48,057 bases of DNA from Gemmatimonadota bacterium (GTDB lineage Bacteria; Gemmatimonadota; Gemmatimonadetes; Longimicrobiales; Gaopeijiaceae). This document shows, piece by piece, positions 6,577 to 16,168 of this stretch; positions within the stretch are counted from its first letter, which is position 1, and every line of letters starts with the position of its first letter. The notes beneath the pieces are model-generated. The model ran no database searches. It had not been told where the DNA came from and saw only the letters and a list, made by a program, of their open reading frames with translations. Both the position numbers and the translations under genes were made by a program. Location of the stretch: NCBI GenBank assembly GCA_022340865.1, contig JAJDNC010000096.1:1-48057 (forward strand), read 5' to 3'.

Positions 6577-8745
6577 TCAGCGAGCGACGCCATGGGCCGA
6601 TGGGACTCCGCCTGACCCACCTGGGCCGCCGGGGAAACCACACCCCACCCCACACCCTGGCCGCCGAAACGCCCCCAATCCCTTGCGGCAGTGGCGATAT
6701 CGCCAAATTGGGCCCCTCACGCCCACACCGGTTCGCCTCCCGCCGCCTCCACGCAGGACGCGCGTCCAGGCTCTTTGCGGGCCTGGAAGCGTTGCACTTC
6801 CAGACGATGACGGCGACGCGAAAGGAGCGGGGACCAACGCGAAGCGTGGGTGCGCGCGGACTCGGCGCCGAGAAGCGGAGCCGCCCTCGTCAGACGGGAA
6901 CGTCGCGACGGGGGCGACGGCCCCGACGGAGCGACGGCGGACTTCCCAGAGAGTAAGGCCGTCGCCCTCGTGGACCCGGGTGAGACCCAGGTAGTGGCTC
7001 ACAAGCCAGGGCGTCTCCGCAGTGTGGGTGAGGACGTAGCGCACACCCCAATGGTCGAGGAGGTAGGCGCGGGCCTCGGCGGGGGAGAGCTTCGTGTGGA
7101 CGCCGTGGTCCTGGTGGGCAGCGAGGGAATCGGGGCCGCGCAGGGTATCCGTATCCTGGACCCCCTGACCGCCGTACAGCACCTGGCGGTAGACGTCGCC
7201 GAGGAGGGGATCGAAGAACAGGTTCTGCTCCAGCCGTCTGGGCCGCCGCGACACGTAACCGCCGAGGATCGGGTGGTGGTGCAGGGTCTGGTGCCACAGG
7301 GGTTCGGTCCACCCGGTGAGGTCCGCCATGGTCCAGGGACGCGGGTCGTTCGCGAGGGCCGTGAGCCATGTCGGCGCGGGCAAGGTGCGGGTGGGCTGAC
7401 CGAGGGGCGCGTACTCGCCGGCGACGGCAGCACCCGCCAGCACCACGGCCGCGGCAAGCACCCACGCCGGCGCCGCCCGGAGGAAGAGGCGCCCGGCGAT
7501 CCAGGCGATGCCCGCGGCGACCCCGGCGGCGAGGAAGAGGTTGGCGGGCAACTCGAAGCGCACCGGACACCCGAGGCCGTTGAGCACCGGCAGCGCCTTC
7601 GCCAGCCAGCCGTAGGGGAGCGGGGTCCGGCCGTAGACCACTCCCCCCACGTGGAGCCGAGGCCCCAGCGAAAGCACCAGCCCCGCGAGCCCGGCGACGG
7701 CAAGCGCAACCAGGCGCCGGCCGCGGATCGCCACCAGGCCGAGCCCCGCGAGCGCGAGCGCTCCGTAGCCCAGGTAGCCGCCGTTCTCCCCGGCGTTCCC
7801 GGTGAAGTGCGTGGTGATTGCCCGGAAGTGCGTGCCCAGGGCCTGCACCGGCGCGGGCACGAAGAAGCTCCAGAGGTCCGCGGAGAAGACCCACGCCGAG
7901 TGCGCACCTGCAAGCGGTTGGTGGAGGGCGATGAAGGTGGGAATTGCCAGCGGCAGGCAGAGGACCGCGGAGCCGACGCCGGCAAGGGCCAGGCGTCCGA
8001 CGGGTTCCCACCCGTGCCGGCGCGCATCGGAAACGGATATGGCCAGCACCACCCCGGCGATGATCGCCTCGTCGACGATGAGGTACCAGCCGCACAGGGC
8101 CGTCGCCAGGGCGAAGAGCCCCGCAGCCACCGGCCATCGCCACCCGGGGCGGGCCCGGCTCTCGAGGAGTGCGTGGACGAAGAGGGCCACGAACCCGATG
8201 GAGGTGAGGTGGAGGTGGGTGGAGATGTGAGCCCAGACGTACGGCGAGAGGCCGAAGGTGGCCCCGCCCGCCATCGCCGCACCGAAGCGCGCAGGCGCGG
8301 GGAGTCGCTCGGGGAGCCGCCTGGCCTCACGGGCCCGCTCGATGATGCCCCAGGCGAGGACGAAGCCGCCGTAGCACCCGAAGGCGAGGTGGAAGAGGAC
8401 GAGCAGGTTGTAGCCGGCGAAGCCCGGGAGGAGCCACCGACCGACGGCGGTGAGGAGGGCGTTGAGCGGCCCGAAGGTCTGGAGCCATAGGCTGACGCCG
8501 TCGGGGTGCCAGAGGAGGTGGGTGAAGAACGGCGAGTGGCCCTGTGAGAGGGCGTAGCCCATCCACCACCCGTTCCACCAGTTCTGCCAGGCGTCGCCGA
8601 AGTCCCCCCAGATGAGGGTGACCGGGTGAGCCACACCCTGCCAGCCGAAGACGAGCGCCAGGGCGAGGGATACCCCGGCGGCGGCAAGGTGAAGGAGGAG
8701 CGCGCGACGAGCGCGTCGCCCGACGACGGTCTGAGCACCAGACAT
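6577..8745 (-). CDS. Polytopic membrane protein, GT-C glycosyltransferase-like
   Basis: A 722-residue protein. Residues about 15-460 hold ten or more hydrophobic segments. Between the first two are a WGDFGDAWQNWW stretch and HPDGVSLWLQTFGPLNALL, which resemble the extracytoplasmic loop of GT-C-type lipid-linked sugar transferases with an acidic residue after the first membrane segment. The soluble C-terminal region ends naturally at about residue 606 (LTLWEVRRR). Beyond that, about 116 residues are Gly/Arg/Pro-rich with no domain character and look like read-through into non-coding sequence. The ATG at 8745 lacks a strong ribosome binding site. Probable role: transfer or handling of sugars at the inner membrane; substrate unknown. 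It stands alone, with no operon partner on its strand. Confidence 0.65.
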   Translation of the reverse strand: MSGAQTVVGRRARRALLLHLAAAGVSLALALVFGWQGVAHPVTLIWGDFGDAWQNWWNGWWMGYALSQGHSPFFTHLLWHPDGVSLWLQTFGPLNALLTAVGRWLLPGFAGYNLLVLFHLAFGCYGGFVLAWGIIERAREARRLPERLPAPARFGAAMAGGATFGLSPYVWAHISTHLHLTSIGFVALFVHALLESRARPGWRWPVAAGLFALATALCGWYLIVDEAIIAGVVLAISVSDARRHGWEPVGRLALAGVGSAVLCLPLAIPTFIALHQPLAGAHSAWVFSADLWSFFVPAPVQALGTHFRAITTHFTGNAGENGGYLGYGALALAGLGLVAIRGRRLVALAVAGLAGLVLSLGPRLHVGGVVYGRTPLPYGWLAKALPVLNGLGCPVRFELPANLFLAAGVAAGIAWIAGRLFLRAAPAWVLAAAVVLAGAAVAGEYAPLGQPTRTLPAPTWLTALANDPRPWTMADLTGWTEPLWHQTLHHHPILGGYVSRRPRRLEQNLFFDPLLGDVYRQVLYGGQGVQDTDTLRGPDSLAAHQDHGVHTKLSPAEARAYLLDHWGVRYVLTHTAETPWLVSHYLGLTRVHEGDGLTLWEVRRRSVGAVAPVATFPSDEGGSASRRRVRAHPRFALVPAPFASPSSSGSATLPGPQRAWTRVLRGGGGRRTGVGVRGPIWRYRHCRKGLGAFRRPGCGVGCGFPGGPGGSGGVPSAHGVAR

Positions 8746-9160
8746 CGCTATCGCCTTCGAGTCGCACGTGCCCGAGGAATCGGAGAACCAGAGAACGATC
8801 GAGTCAGGTTACAGGTTACTGCTGAGAAGGAAGGCCGACCGCCCTGTCGAGGTGACGAGCACGATAGGGTGCGGATGGTGAGGGGGCAAACCAGGGATCG
8901 TCGTGGGCGGAGGAGGCGCGAGTGAGAGCGAAGAGGGGCGAGAAGAGTCCAACCACGACCCTCGCCGGTTGCCCTCCCGAGAACCGCACCCTACCGTGAT
9001 TCTCAGGCCGACGGAGTGGTTGAACCTCCTGTACGTCAACGGCGCGGAGATGATGCACGATCGTCCACCGGTGCGCAGTCGTCGACCCACGGAGCGGGTG
9101 ACCCCGGTGCCGGCACCTCCGCCGGCGCCGCGCCGCCGCGCCGCCTGACCGGAGACCAGC
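8746..9160. other. Divergent intergenic region between the membrane protein and nhaA
   Basis: About 415 bases between divergently transcribed genes. No convincing gene was found. A small direct repeat, CAGGTTA twice in tandem, lies at 8805-8818, and the region should contain both promoters, but no clear -35/-10 pair was identified. Confidence 0.4.
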
Positions 9161-10573
9161 GTGGCCGGCGCTCCGCGTGCCCGCGGCTCCCTGGAAGCCC
9201 GAGCCACCCGGGATCGATTCGCGCGCAGCATCCTCCTGCCGGCGCAGTCGTTCATCCACACGGAGGGCATCGGCTCCGCGGTGCTCCTGGCCGCCGCCGT
9301 CGGTGCCCTCGTCCTGGCCAACTCTCCCGCCGCCGAGGGCGTGCGTCATCTGTGGGACGTCAAGCTCACCCTCGATCTCGCCGTGGTGCGCGTCTCCGAG
9401 GACATCCACCACTGGGTGAACGACGGCCTCATGGCCCTCTTCTTCTTCGTGGTGGGATTGGAGATCAAGCGGGAGGTGATGTTCGGCGCCCTCACCGACC
9501 GGAAGAAGGCCGCCCTCCCGGCCGCGGCTGCCCTCGGTGGCATGGTGGTCCCCGCGCTCCTCTTCGGCGCGCTCAACTTCGGAGGTGAGGGTGCGCGCGG
9601 CTGGGGCATACCCATGGCGACGGACATCGCCTTCGCCCTGGGGGCCCTCGGCCTCCTCGGCAAGCGCATCCCGTCGGAGCTCCGTGTATTCCTGCTGGCC
9701 CTGGCGGTGGTGGACGACCTGGGCGCGATCCTGGTCATCGCGCTCTTCTATACGGGGACCGTCTCCGTGCCGGCTCTGGGCTCCGCCGCGGTCATCCTCG
9801 CCGTCATCCTGCTGGCACGCGCCGCCGGGGTGCGATCCCCGGGCGCCTTCGGGGTGCTGGGCTTCCTCTTCTGGGTGGCGATCCTCGAGTCCGGGGTGCA
9901 CGCGACCCTGGCCGGCGTGATTCTCGGGCTCCTGGTGCCGGCGCAGCATCGCTACGACGACGCCACCGCCCTCGCCCTGGGACGCAGGCTCACCGCTCGG
10001 CTGAGAGGAGCCGTGGCCCGCTCGGACCACGACGACATCGAGGCGACCCTGGGCGCGTTGGAGGAAGTGGTCGTCGGCACCGAATCCCCACTCGAAAGGC
10101 TGGAGCGGAAGATGCACCCGTGGACGGCCTTCGTCGTGCTTCCTCTCTTCGCGTTCGTCAACGCGGGTATTCCGCTTTCGGCCGAGCGCGTGACGGCTGC
10201 CCTGGAAAGCCCCGTGGTCGGCGGCATCGTCCTGGGACTGGTGATGGGAAAGGTCGTGGGTGTCGCCGGGGGCGCGTGGCTGGCGGTGAGGTCGAGGCTG
10301 GCCTCGCTTCCCGAGGGGGTGCGCTGGGGGCAGGTGGGCGGGGTGGGGCTGCTGGCCGGCGTCGGCTTCACCGTCTCCCTCTTCGTCAACGAGCTCGCCT
10401 TCAGCGACCCGGTCCTGGTGGGGCATGCGAAGGTCGGCATCCTCCTGTCGTCGCTCCTCGCCGGTGCGCTGGGGATGCTCGTTCTCAGGATGACGACGAC
10501 ACCGGTCCCGGCGGGATCCGACGATCTCGGTACAGAAGCCTCTCCGCCGCCTCCACCGCCGTCACCACGCTGA
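9161..10573 (+). CDS. nhaA: Na+/H+ antiporter NhaA
   Basis: A 470-residue inner-membrane antiporter that expels Na+ or Li+ in exchange for protons, supporting sodium and alkaline pH tolerance. The family is clear from FFFVVGLEIKRE (about residues 94-104), the discontinuous helix PMATDIAFALG (Thr154-Asp155) and the ion-binding aspartate pair in VVDDLGAI (Asp185-Asp186). The GTG start at 9161 is chosen because GGAGA lies 5 bases upstream and the protein then begins just before the amphipathic N-terminal helix. The length is somewhat above the 388 residues of the Escherichia coli protein, the extra being in the N-terminus and the Pro-rich C-terminal tail. It is monocistronic and convergent with the serine hydrolase gene. 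Confidence 0.97.
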   Translation: MAGAPRARGSLEARATRDRFARSILLPAQSFIHTEGIGSAVLLAAAVGALVLANSPAAEGVRHLWDVKLTLDLAVVRVSEDIHHWVNDGLMALFFFVVGLEIKREVMFGALTDRKKAALPAAAALGGMVVPALLFGALNFGGEGARGWGIPMATDIAFALGALGLLGKRIPSELRVFLLALAVVDDLGAILVIALFYTGTVSVPALGSAAVILAVILLARAAGVRSPGAFGVLGFLFWVAILESGVHATLAGVILGLLVPAQHRYDDATALALGRRLTARLRGAVARSDHDDIEATLGALEEVVVGTESPLERLERKMHPWTAFVVLPLFAFVNAGIPLSAERVTAALESPVVGGIVLGLVMGKVVGVAGGAWLAVRSRLASLPEGVRWGQVGGVGLLAGVGFTVSLFVNELAFSDPVLVGHAKVGILLSSLLAGALGMLVLRMTTTPVPAGSDDLGTEASPPPPPPSPR

Positions 10574-10698
10574 TCCCGGACTCCCGGTGGAAGACCTCCG
10601 CGGGGGCGGGAGCGCCGAGGTGGTCGCCACCGACAGCCCTCCCTTCGCTCCCCACCCGGCGTTCGCATCCGAGGGACAGGAGACGCAACCGCTCCGTC

Positions 10699-12123
10699 CT
10701 ACCGCACCTTCTTTCCCGGCACGTCCCGGCCGTTCTGGTGCAGGACCATCCGCACCACCGCTCCCGAGTCGTCGGTCTCGAAGGTGATCTGGGCATCGAC
10801 CTCCTTGATGAAGAAGTCCCGCTGCGTGTAGGGCCACAGCCGGAGCTTCCCCTGGCCCGTCGCCTGCTCGAAGAGAGCATCCCCCTCCAGCGTGACCTCG
10901 ATGTGGAACTGCGGCGCGAGCTCGTAGGTGCCGACGTACCTGGCGAGCACGTCCTTCGAGACGTCGATGGCCTTGTACTCCTTCCGCGGAGCGGGGGGAG
11001 GAGCGAGGGGGATCGCGGGCCGGAGCAGGTGCAGGCCGATGTCGTCGGCACCCTGTCCGCCGCTGTTGGTGAGCACCACCACGGCGATGTCACGCGACGG
11101 AACGAAGCCGGCGAAGGTCCGGTAGCCCCCGGTGCCGCCATTGTGCCAGACGATGGTGTCGGAGCCCGCGTGCAGGCTGATCCAGTTCAGGCCGATCTTC
11201 AGGTTCGGCGCACCCGCCGGTGCGCGCTCCTGGTGCGCGAAGGCCATCGCCTTGCCCAGAGGGCCGGTCTCCGTGTGCACGTTTGCCGACAGGAACTTCA
11301 GCATGTCCACCGCCGTGGACCGGATGGCGCCCGCACCGCCGAGGGCACCCACATCCCAGTTCGGCACCACCTTCCCTTTGTCGTCGTGGCCCAGGGCCAG
11401 GTGTTGCTTCATCCACGGCGTTAGGGTGATGCCGGTCTCCATCATGCCCAGAGGCTTCCATACACGCTCCCGCATCATCTCCTCGTAGGACATGCCCGCC
11501 CGCAGGCTGAGCACCTGACCCAGGAGCCCAACGCCCAGGTTCGAGTACTCGAACTTCGCGCCGGGGTCACGAGTCAGCTGGTATCCCGAGAGGAAGGCGT
11601 ACAGGTCCTTCACGGTGTAGTCCGCGTACGGGTTGGACGGGTCCTTGGGGTGAAAGTTCGTGGGCATGCGCGGAAGCCCCGAATTCTGCTCGGACAGGTT
11701 CCCCAACGTGATCTGCTTTCCGTCGCGAGTGGGCATGTGCACGCTCGGGGGCAGGTACTTCTGCACGGGATCGTCCAGGGAGACCTCCCCGTCCAACACC
11801 ATCTCCGCCAGCACGGTGGCTGTGAAGACCTTTGTGATGGACCCGATCTCGAAGACCGAGTTGCCGTCCAGGGGCGGCTGACCGGGTCCCGGATCCCCCC
11901 AGGCCAGGATGTGAGTGCGGCCGTCGGGCTCCAGGAGTCCCACGACAATGCCGGCGCTCCGATGCTGCGCGACGCGCTCCTTCAGGATCGAGAGGACGGT
12001 CGAGTCGGGGGGGAAGGCGTTGCCCGAGGACGCTGCCCCGGCCTCCTGGCCGGCCACGGCCACCGGCGTGAGCAGGAGCGCGCCGACGAGGACGGACGTG
12101 AAGCGATGCGTGCGGATGTGCAT
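10699..12123 (-). CDS. Serine hydrolase of the beta-lactamase/penicillin-binding (class C-like) family, secreted
   Basis: A 474-residue protein with a signal peptide (cleavage expected after VAVAGQ). The start is the ATG at 12123, preceded by GGAG; an upstream in-frame ATG would add a charged, non-signal extension. The catalytic motifs of the family are present: SxxK as Ser95-Ile-Thr-Lys98 (GSITKVFTA), YxN as Tyr193-Ser-Asn195, and the third motif as HNGGTGG (residues 327-333). A C-terminal beta domain of about 100 residues follows, like the DUF3471-type domains of PBP4*-like esterases. It acts in the periplasm, probably as an esterase or D-amino peptidase; a true beta-lactam role is not implied. 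A promoter candidate lies at 12204-12233. Confidence 0.9.
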   Translation of the reverse strand: MHIRTHRFTSVLVGALLLTPVAVAGQEAGAASSGNAFPPDSTVLSILKERVAQHRSAGIVVGLLEPDGRTHILAWGDPGPGQPPLDGNSVFEIGSITKVFTATVLAEMVLDGEVSLDDPVQKYLPPSVHMPTRDGKQITLGNLSEQNSGLPRMPTNFHPKDPSNPYADYTVKDLYAFLSGYQLTRDPGAKFEYSNLGVGLLGQVLSLRAGMSYEEMMRERVWKPLGMMETGITLTPWMKQHLALGHDDKGKVVPNWDVGALGGAGAIRSTAVDMLKFLSANVHTETGPLGKAMAFAHQERAPAGAPNLKIGLNWISLHAGSDTIVWHNGGTGGYRTFAGFVPSRDIAVVVLTNSGGQGADDIGLHLLRPAIPLAPPPAPRKEYKAIDVSKDVLARYVGTYELAPQFHIEVTLEGDALFEQATGQGKLRLWPYTQRDFFIKEVDAQITFETDDSGAVVRMVLHQNGRDVPGKKVR

Positions 12124-12203
12124 GTCGTGAGGCTCCGGTGGTGCGCGCTTGCGGGGCAGGCAGGGAAGGGCAGGCACGCGCCGAGGGGGAAACGTCTCGG
12201 GGA

Positions 12204-12233
12204 CCTATACCGGGCCCGACGCGCCCACGTCAA
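12204..12233 (-). promoter_or_regulatory. Sigma-70-type promoter candidate for the serine hydrolase gene
   Basis: Reading leftwards: -35 TTGACG (12233-12228), an 18-base spacer, then -10 TATAGG (12209-12204). The hydrolase ATG lies about 80 bases downstream. The -35 matches the consensus at five of six bases and the -10 at four. Confidence 0.5.
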
Positions 12234-12337
12234 GACGAGGCGCCAGGGACAGCCGGGCGTCGGCGCGAGACGGGTTCACGTCCCGATCACCCCTCGACGG
12301 CTCGGCCAGGCCGCATCGGAGCATCCCCCGCTGCGTC

Positions 12338-12371
12338 CGGGCCCCCACGACCCCGGGGTCGTGGGGGCCCG
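12338..12371. terminator. Perfect 34-bp GC-rich palindrome downstream of the BNR protein gene
   Basis: Arms 12338-12354 (CGGGCCCCCACGACCCC) and 12355-12371 are exact reverse complements over 17 bases, giving a very stable hairpin. It begins 20 bases after the stop codon of the minus-strand BNR gene and upstream of the serine hydrolase promoter, the place for a terminator. No run of T follows, so it would not be a classical intrinsic terminator. Confidence 0.6.
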
Positions 12372-12390
12372 TCGTCTCCGGACAGGGGTG

Positions 12391-15300
12391 TCAGCACCCC
12401 GGCACGGAGAGCTCCTCCGACGGCACCGGCACGGCCGCCAGACCGGCCTTGGTCAGCATCGCGTTCAATGCGGGCAGGTCCTTCGCCACCAGTCCATGCC
12501 AGCTCGTGACCGCCCCGGCCAGCTCGTGACAGACGGATGTGTAGGCCGCCTGCATGGACGGCGTCGGCGCCATGTCGCCGCCGTCCAGCGCCTCGAGCTC
12601 CCGCACCAACGAGCCGTTGAGGGCCCGGAAGTCGGGCGGGCCACTGCGGCCGAAGCGACGGAAGAAGCCTCCGAATCGGCGGCCCCCACCCGAGCCACCG
12701 CTCAGGGAGTCGAGCCTGGCCACGAGGGTCGCGGCCACCGCGGTGACCGGCGCCGGCGCGCTTCCCGACGCCACCTTCTCCACCGCCGTGCGCACGGTGG
12801 CGACGGCGTGGTAGCCGTTCCATGCCTCCCGTGCGCCGTCGTAGACCTCCATCTGCAGGGCGTGCTGGGCGCGGAGATCGGCGGCGCTGGCCGGAGAGCG
12901 CGGGTCGTTGACCACCGTCAGCGGCTGAGAGTACCGCTTCCCGTTCACTGTGAGCCGCAACGTGTACGTGCCGGGCAGCGCCAGCGGACCCTGGGGTGAC
13001 GCCGGTGTCAGCCCCGGGTCGGCGTTGATGCGGAACGAGTGCGAGAACGCCGGCGGATCGTCGTAGCGCAGGTCCCAGTTCATGCGGTTGAGGCCGATGG
13101 CGGTGGGCATGGGCCGAGGCGTCGCCAGCCAGAAGTTCGGCTCCGGCGGGTGCGCCGCCTCCGGCACGGGCGTGATGGGTGCGCTGGAGAAGTGGCGTAC
13201 CACATGCCCCTGGGCGTCGAGCACCTCGAGGCTGATGACCCCCGACGGCTTCGCTCCCAGGGAGTAGTAGACGAGGGCTCCCGGCGGCGCGTTCAGCGAG
13301 TGCGGCACCTCGGGCGGGAAGGGCGTGTCCTGGTTCACGTTCCGCCGCACGCGCACGGCCTCCCCCGGCTTGAACAGGTGCGCGCCCGCCTCCTCCGTCG
13401 CCGCTGTCATCTGTCTCAGCGGGGAGATGTCGTCCAGGATCCAGATGCCCCGGCCGTACGTGCCCACCACCAGGTCGTTGCCCTTGATCACCGCGTCGCG
13501 GTACGACGTGATGGGGAGGTTGAGGCGCAGCGACTGCCAGTGACCGCCGTCGTCGAAGGACACGTACATGCTGCTCTCGGTCCCGGCGAACAGGAGCCCG
13601 GCCTTCTTCGTGTCGGCGCGGATCACCCGCGCGAAGCTGCCGTTCACGTCGTCCGTGGGCAGGCCGTCGACGATCTTCGTCCACGTCTTGCCGTAGTCCC
13701 GGGTGCGGTAGAAGTAGGGCGCGTAGTCGCCCAGGGTGTGCATGTCCACGGCGACGTACGCCTCGCCGGGGTTCTGGTGCGACGCGTCGATGGCGTCGAG
13801 GTCGGCGTCCTCGCGGTGTGGGAGGTCGGGGATGCTCACGTCCTCCCAGCTCTTGCCGCCGTCGCGGGTGAGCTTGATGAGGCCGTTGTTGGTGGACACC
13901 CAGATCAGGCCCGGCGACACCGTGGACGGCGAGATCGCCTCGATCATGCCGGGCCTGGGGCCCCGGGGGCCGCCGCCGCGCCCTCGCCGCCCGAATGCCT
14001 GTGACTCCGGCGGCGGCGTCACTCCCTTGGGGTAGCCCAGGTCGGGGCTGAGCTTCCGCCAGTGCACGCCGCCGTCCGTCGTGGCCATCAGGAACTGGAA
14101 TCCGGCCAGCAGCTCATGCTGATTCCAGGGTGCCCAGACCAGCGGATTGGTGGACGTCTGCCGCAGGTGGAGGCTCGGATCCAGGGCCGGGCTGACGTTG
14201 ATCACCTGCTCGCTGGGATAGGTGATCTTCAGGATCCCCGACCCGCTGGCGTATACAATGCGTGGGTTGAGTGGATCCGCGACGATCGTGCCCCACTCCC
14301 AGCCACCCACGGGATCCCAATCCAGCGGCGTGATCTCGCCGAAGTTGCCACGGCTCCGCACGCGGATGGCGCCGGCGTCCTGCTGCGGCGCGTATACCCA
14401 GTACGGGTACGAGTTGTCCACCGAGAGGTGGTAGACCTGTTCGGTGGACTGGTTGTACCAGGTGCTCCACGTGCGGCCCCCGTTCAGGGACACCGTGCCG
14501 CCCTGGTCCATGCCCAGCAGCATCCGGTGGCCATCGGTGGGGTCGATCCAGAGCTGCTGCGGATCGTCGCCGCCGGGGGCGCCCTTGAAGCCCGTGAAGG
14601 TGTTGCCCCCGTCGTGCGAGACGTAGCTCGACGTGTTCACCGTGTACACGATGTCCGGGTTCTCCGGGTCGACGTACACGCCACAGTTGTAACCGCCCTG
14701 CCCGTTGCGTATGCGCGAGTCGTCGGGATCCATCCGGCGCCAGTGGGCGCCGCCGTCGTCCGAGCGGTAGAGCCCGAAGTTCCCGATGATGAACATGCGC
14801 CGGGCGTCGGTGTGGTTGGCCACGGCCACCGAGGTGCGGCCGCTCAGCTCGGGGAGCCCGCCTCCGGTGATCTCGTGCCAGGTGACGCCCTCGTCCGTGG
14901 ACTTGAACAGGTGTGTGCCCGTGGGCCCGCCGAAGGCGCCGCGAGCCGTCGAGCCGGGCTCCACGTAGTGCTCCTCGGTGGTGGCCAGGATCACCTGCGG
15001 CTCGTCGTGCGCGTAGGTGAGCTTCTCTGCGCCGACCTTGTCGCTCACGAAGAGCGTCCGGGTCCACGTGTTGCCTCCGTCGGTGGAGCGGAAGACGCCG
15101 CGCTCCGGACTCTTGTGGTGGACATCTCCCAGCGCCGCCACCATGACGATGTCCGGATCGGCCGGGTCTACGACGATGGACGGAATCTGCTTGGTGGAGT
15201 CCAGCCCCATGTGCGTCCACGTCCTGCCGGCGTCCGTCGACTTGTAGACGCCGTTCCCCTCGTCGATGGCTCCGCCGGTGATGATGTCCCCCGTGCCCAC

Positions 15301-15642
15301 GTAGATGACGCTGGTGTCGGACGGTGCGACCTCGATGGCACCCACCGATGAAACGCCGGGCACATTGTCGAAGATCTCGTTCCAGGTGACGCCGGCGTCG
15401 GTGGTCTTCCAGACCCCGCCCTCGGGCGAGCCGAAGTAGAACACCCCCGGCTCACCGATGGCGCCGGTGACGGCGGCCACACGGCCGGCGCGCAGCGGGC
15501 CGATGTTCCGCCACACGAGGCCGGCCAGCATGTCCGGCTTCATCGGCGGACCGCCCGCCGGGCCGGCGCCGACGGTGACGAGGAGGGCGGCGGCGAGCCC
15601 CAGGCTCAGCGACCGGGGGCTCGAGAGGACGCGCTTCAACAT
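12391..15642 (-). CDS. Large secreted BNR/sortilin-type beta-propeller protein
   Basis: A 1083-residue secreted protein. The start is the ATG at 15642 (GGAG upstream), followed by a signal peptide of about 28 residues; the open frame extends further upstream but without a suitable N-terminus. Residues about 35-690 contain many BNR/Asp-box units such as KSTDAGRTW, RSTDGGNTW, TTDGGVHW and TRDGGKSW, arranged as in VPS10/sortilin-like two-propeller proteins often annotated as 'glycosyl hydrolase, BNR repeat'. A C-terminal part (about 720-1080) adds beta domains and a helical tail. No glycosidase active site is evident; binding of peptides or surface glycans is more likely. A palindromic hairpin follows the stop codon. 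Confidence 0.88.
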   Translation of the reverse strand: MLKRVLSSPRSLSLGLAAALLVTVGAGPAGGPPMKPDMLAGLVWRNIGPLRAGRVAAVTGAIGEPGVFYFGSPEGGVWKTTDAGVTWNEIFDNVPGVSSVGAIEVAPSDTSVIYVGTGDIITGGAIDEGNGVYKSTDAGRTWTHMGLDSTKQIPSIVVDPADPDIVMVAALGDVHHKSPERGVFRSTDGGNTWTRTLFVSDKVGAEKLTYAHDEPQVILATTEEHYVEPGSTARGAFGGPTGTHLFKSTDEGVTWHEITGGGLPELSGRTSVAVANHTDARRMFIIGNFGLYRSDDGGAHWRRMDPDDSRIRNGQGGYNCGVYVDPENPDIVYTVNTSSYVSHDGGNTFTGFKGAPGGDDPQQLWIDPTDGHRMLLGMDQGGTVSLNGGRTWSTWYNQSTEQVYHLSVDNSYPYWVYAPQQDAGAIRVRSRGNFGEITPLDWDPVGGWEWGTIVADPLNPRIVYASGSGILKITYPSEQVINVSPALDPSLHLRQTSTNPLVWAPWNQHELLAGFQFLMATTDGGVHWRKLSPDLGYPKGVTPPPESQAFGRRGRGGGPRGPRPGMIEAISPSTVSPGLIWVSTNNGLIKLTRDGGKSWEDVSIPDLPHREDADLDAIDASHQNPGEAYVAVDMHTLGDYAPYFYRTRDYGKTWTKIVDGLPTDDVNGSFARVIRADTKKAGLLFAGTESSMYVSFDDGGHWQSLRLNLPITSYRDAVIKGNDLVVGTYGRGIWILDDISPLRQMTAATEEAGAHLFKPGEAVRVRRNVNQDTPFPPEVPHSLNAPPGALVYYSLGAKPSGVISLEVLDAQGHVVRHFSSAPITPVPEAAHPPEPNFWLATPRPMPTAIGLNRMNWDLRYDDPPAFSHSFRINADPGLTPASPQGPLALPGTYTLRLTVNGKRYSQPLTVVNDPRSPASAADLRAQHALQMEVYDGAREAWNGYHAVATVRTAVEKVASGSAPAPVTAVAATLVARLDSLSGGSGGGRRFGGFFRRFGRSGPPDFRALNGSLVRELEALDGGDMAPTPSMQAAYTSVCHELAGAVTSWHGLVAKDLPALNAMLTKAGLAAVPVPSEELSVPGC

Positions 15643-15912
15643 GGTGGGCAGCTCCGTGACCTGGTTCTCGGGGGAAACAAGGACGACTCGTCGAGCGCCC
15701 CAGGCAGTGAAGCCGACATCCATCGTCATCGGCACCATGCCTCGAGATCGCATCGCCTTGCGGATACCATGACGACAGATGTGGTGATCCTTCCATCACG
15801 CCGGGTCACCACCCCGTGGAGTCGCCGGCCGACGCTCTTCTTCCGCGCTTCGACGGGCGGCGGATCGACGAGGGCGGGGAAGGGGGGGAGGGGAGCATGT
15901 CTACTCCTCCTC

Positions 15913-16149
15913 CTACTCCTCCGCCTTCTCCTCCTTTCCCTTTCCCTTGCGGCGGAAGAGGAGCCTGTATCCTACGTAGACCACCGCGCCGCCGACCGCG
16001 ATGAAGGGGATCCACCCGAGGAACTTCAGGGCGACGCCCACCAGCAGGGCGGCGCCGACGCCCTGCGCGAACCCGATCACCTGGCCCGTGGCGCGGGCGG
16101 CCTCGATCTCCTTCTTCGTCGCCGGTGCGAGGGAGTGCTTGTCGGACAT
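15913..16149 (-). CDS. Small membrane protein (78 aa)
   Basis: The ATG at 16149 has an AAGGAG ribosome binding site 7 bases upstream. The protein has a polar N-terminus (MSDKHSLAPATKKEIEAAR), two hydrophobic segments (about residues 22-44 and 46-65) and a highly charged tail of Lys and Glu (RRKGKGKEEKAEE). It starts 19 bases after the stop of the S9 peptidase gene on the same strand, so the two are probably co-transcribed. Family not recognised; a role beyond being an inner-membrane protein cannot be given. The charged tail produces a CT-rich tract in the plus strand. Confidence 0.75.
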   Translation of the reverse strand: MSDKHSLAPATKKEIEAARATGQVIGFAQGVGAALLVGVALKFLGWIPFIAVGGAVVYVGYRLLFRRKGKGKEEKAEE

Positions 16150-16168
16150 GGCGTTCTCCTTCCGGTGC

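Noticed and set aside
6850..8490. Long plus-strand open frame opposite the polytopic membrane protein
   Set aside because: Antisense shadow in GC-rich DNA; Glu/Gly/Arg-rich with no domains, while the minus strand has clear membrane helices.
8816..10426. Long minus-strand open frame opposite nhaA
   Set aside because: Shadow of the antiporter gene; composition is His/Gly/Arg-rich and without motifs.
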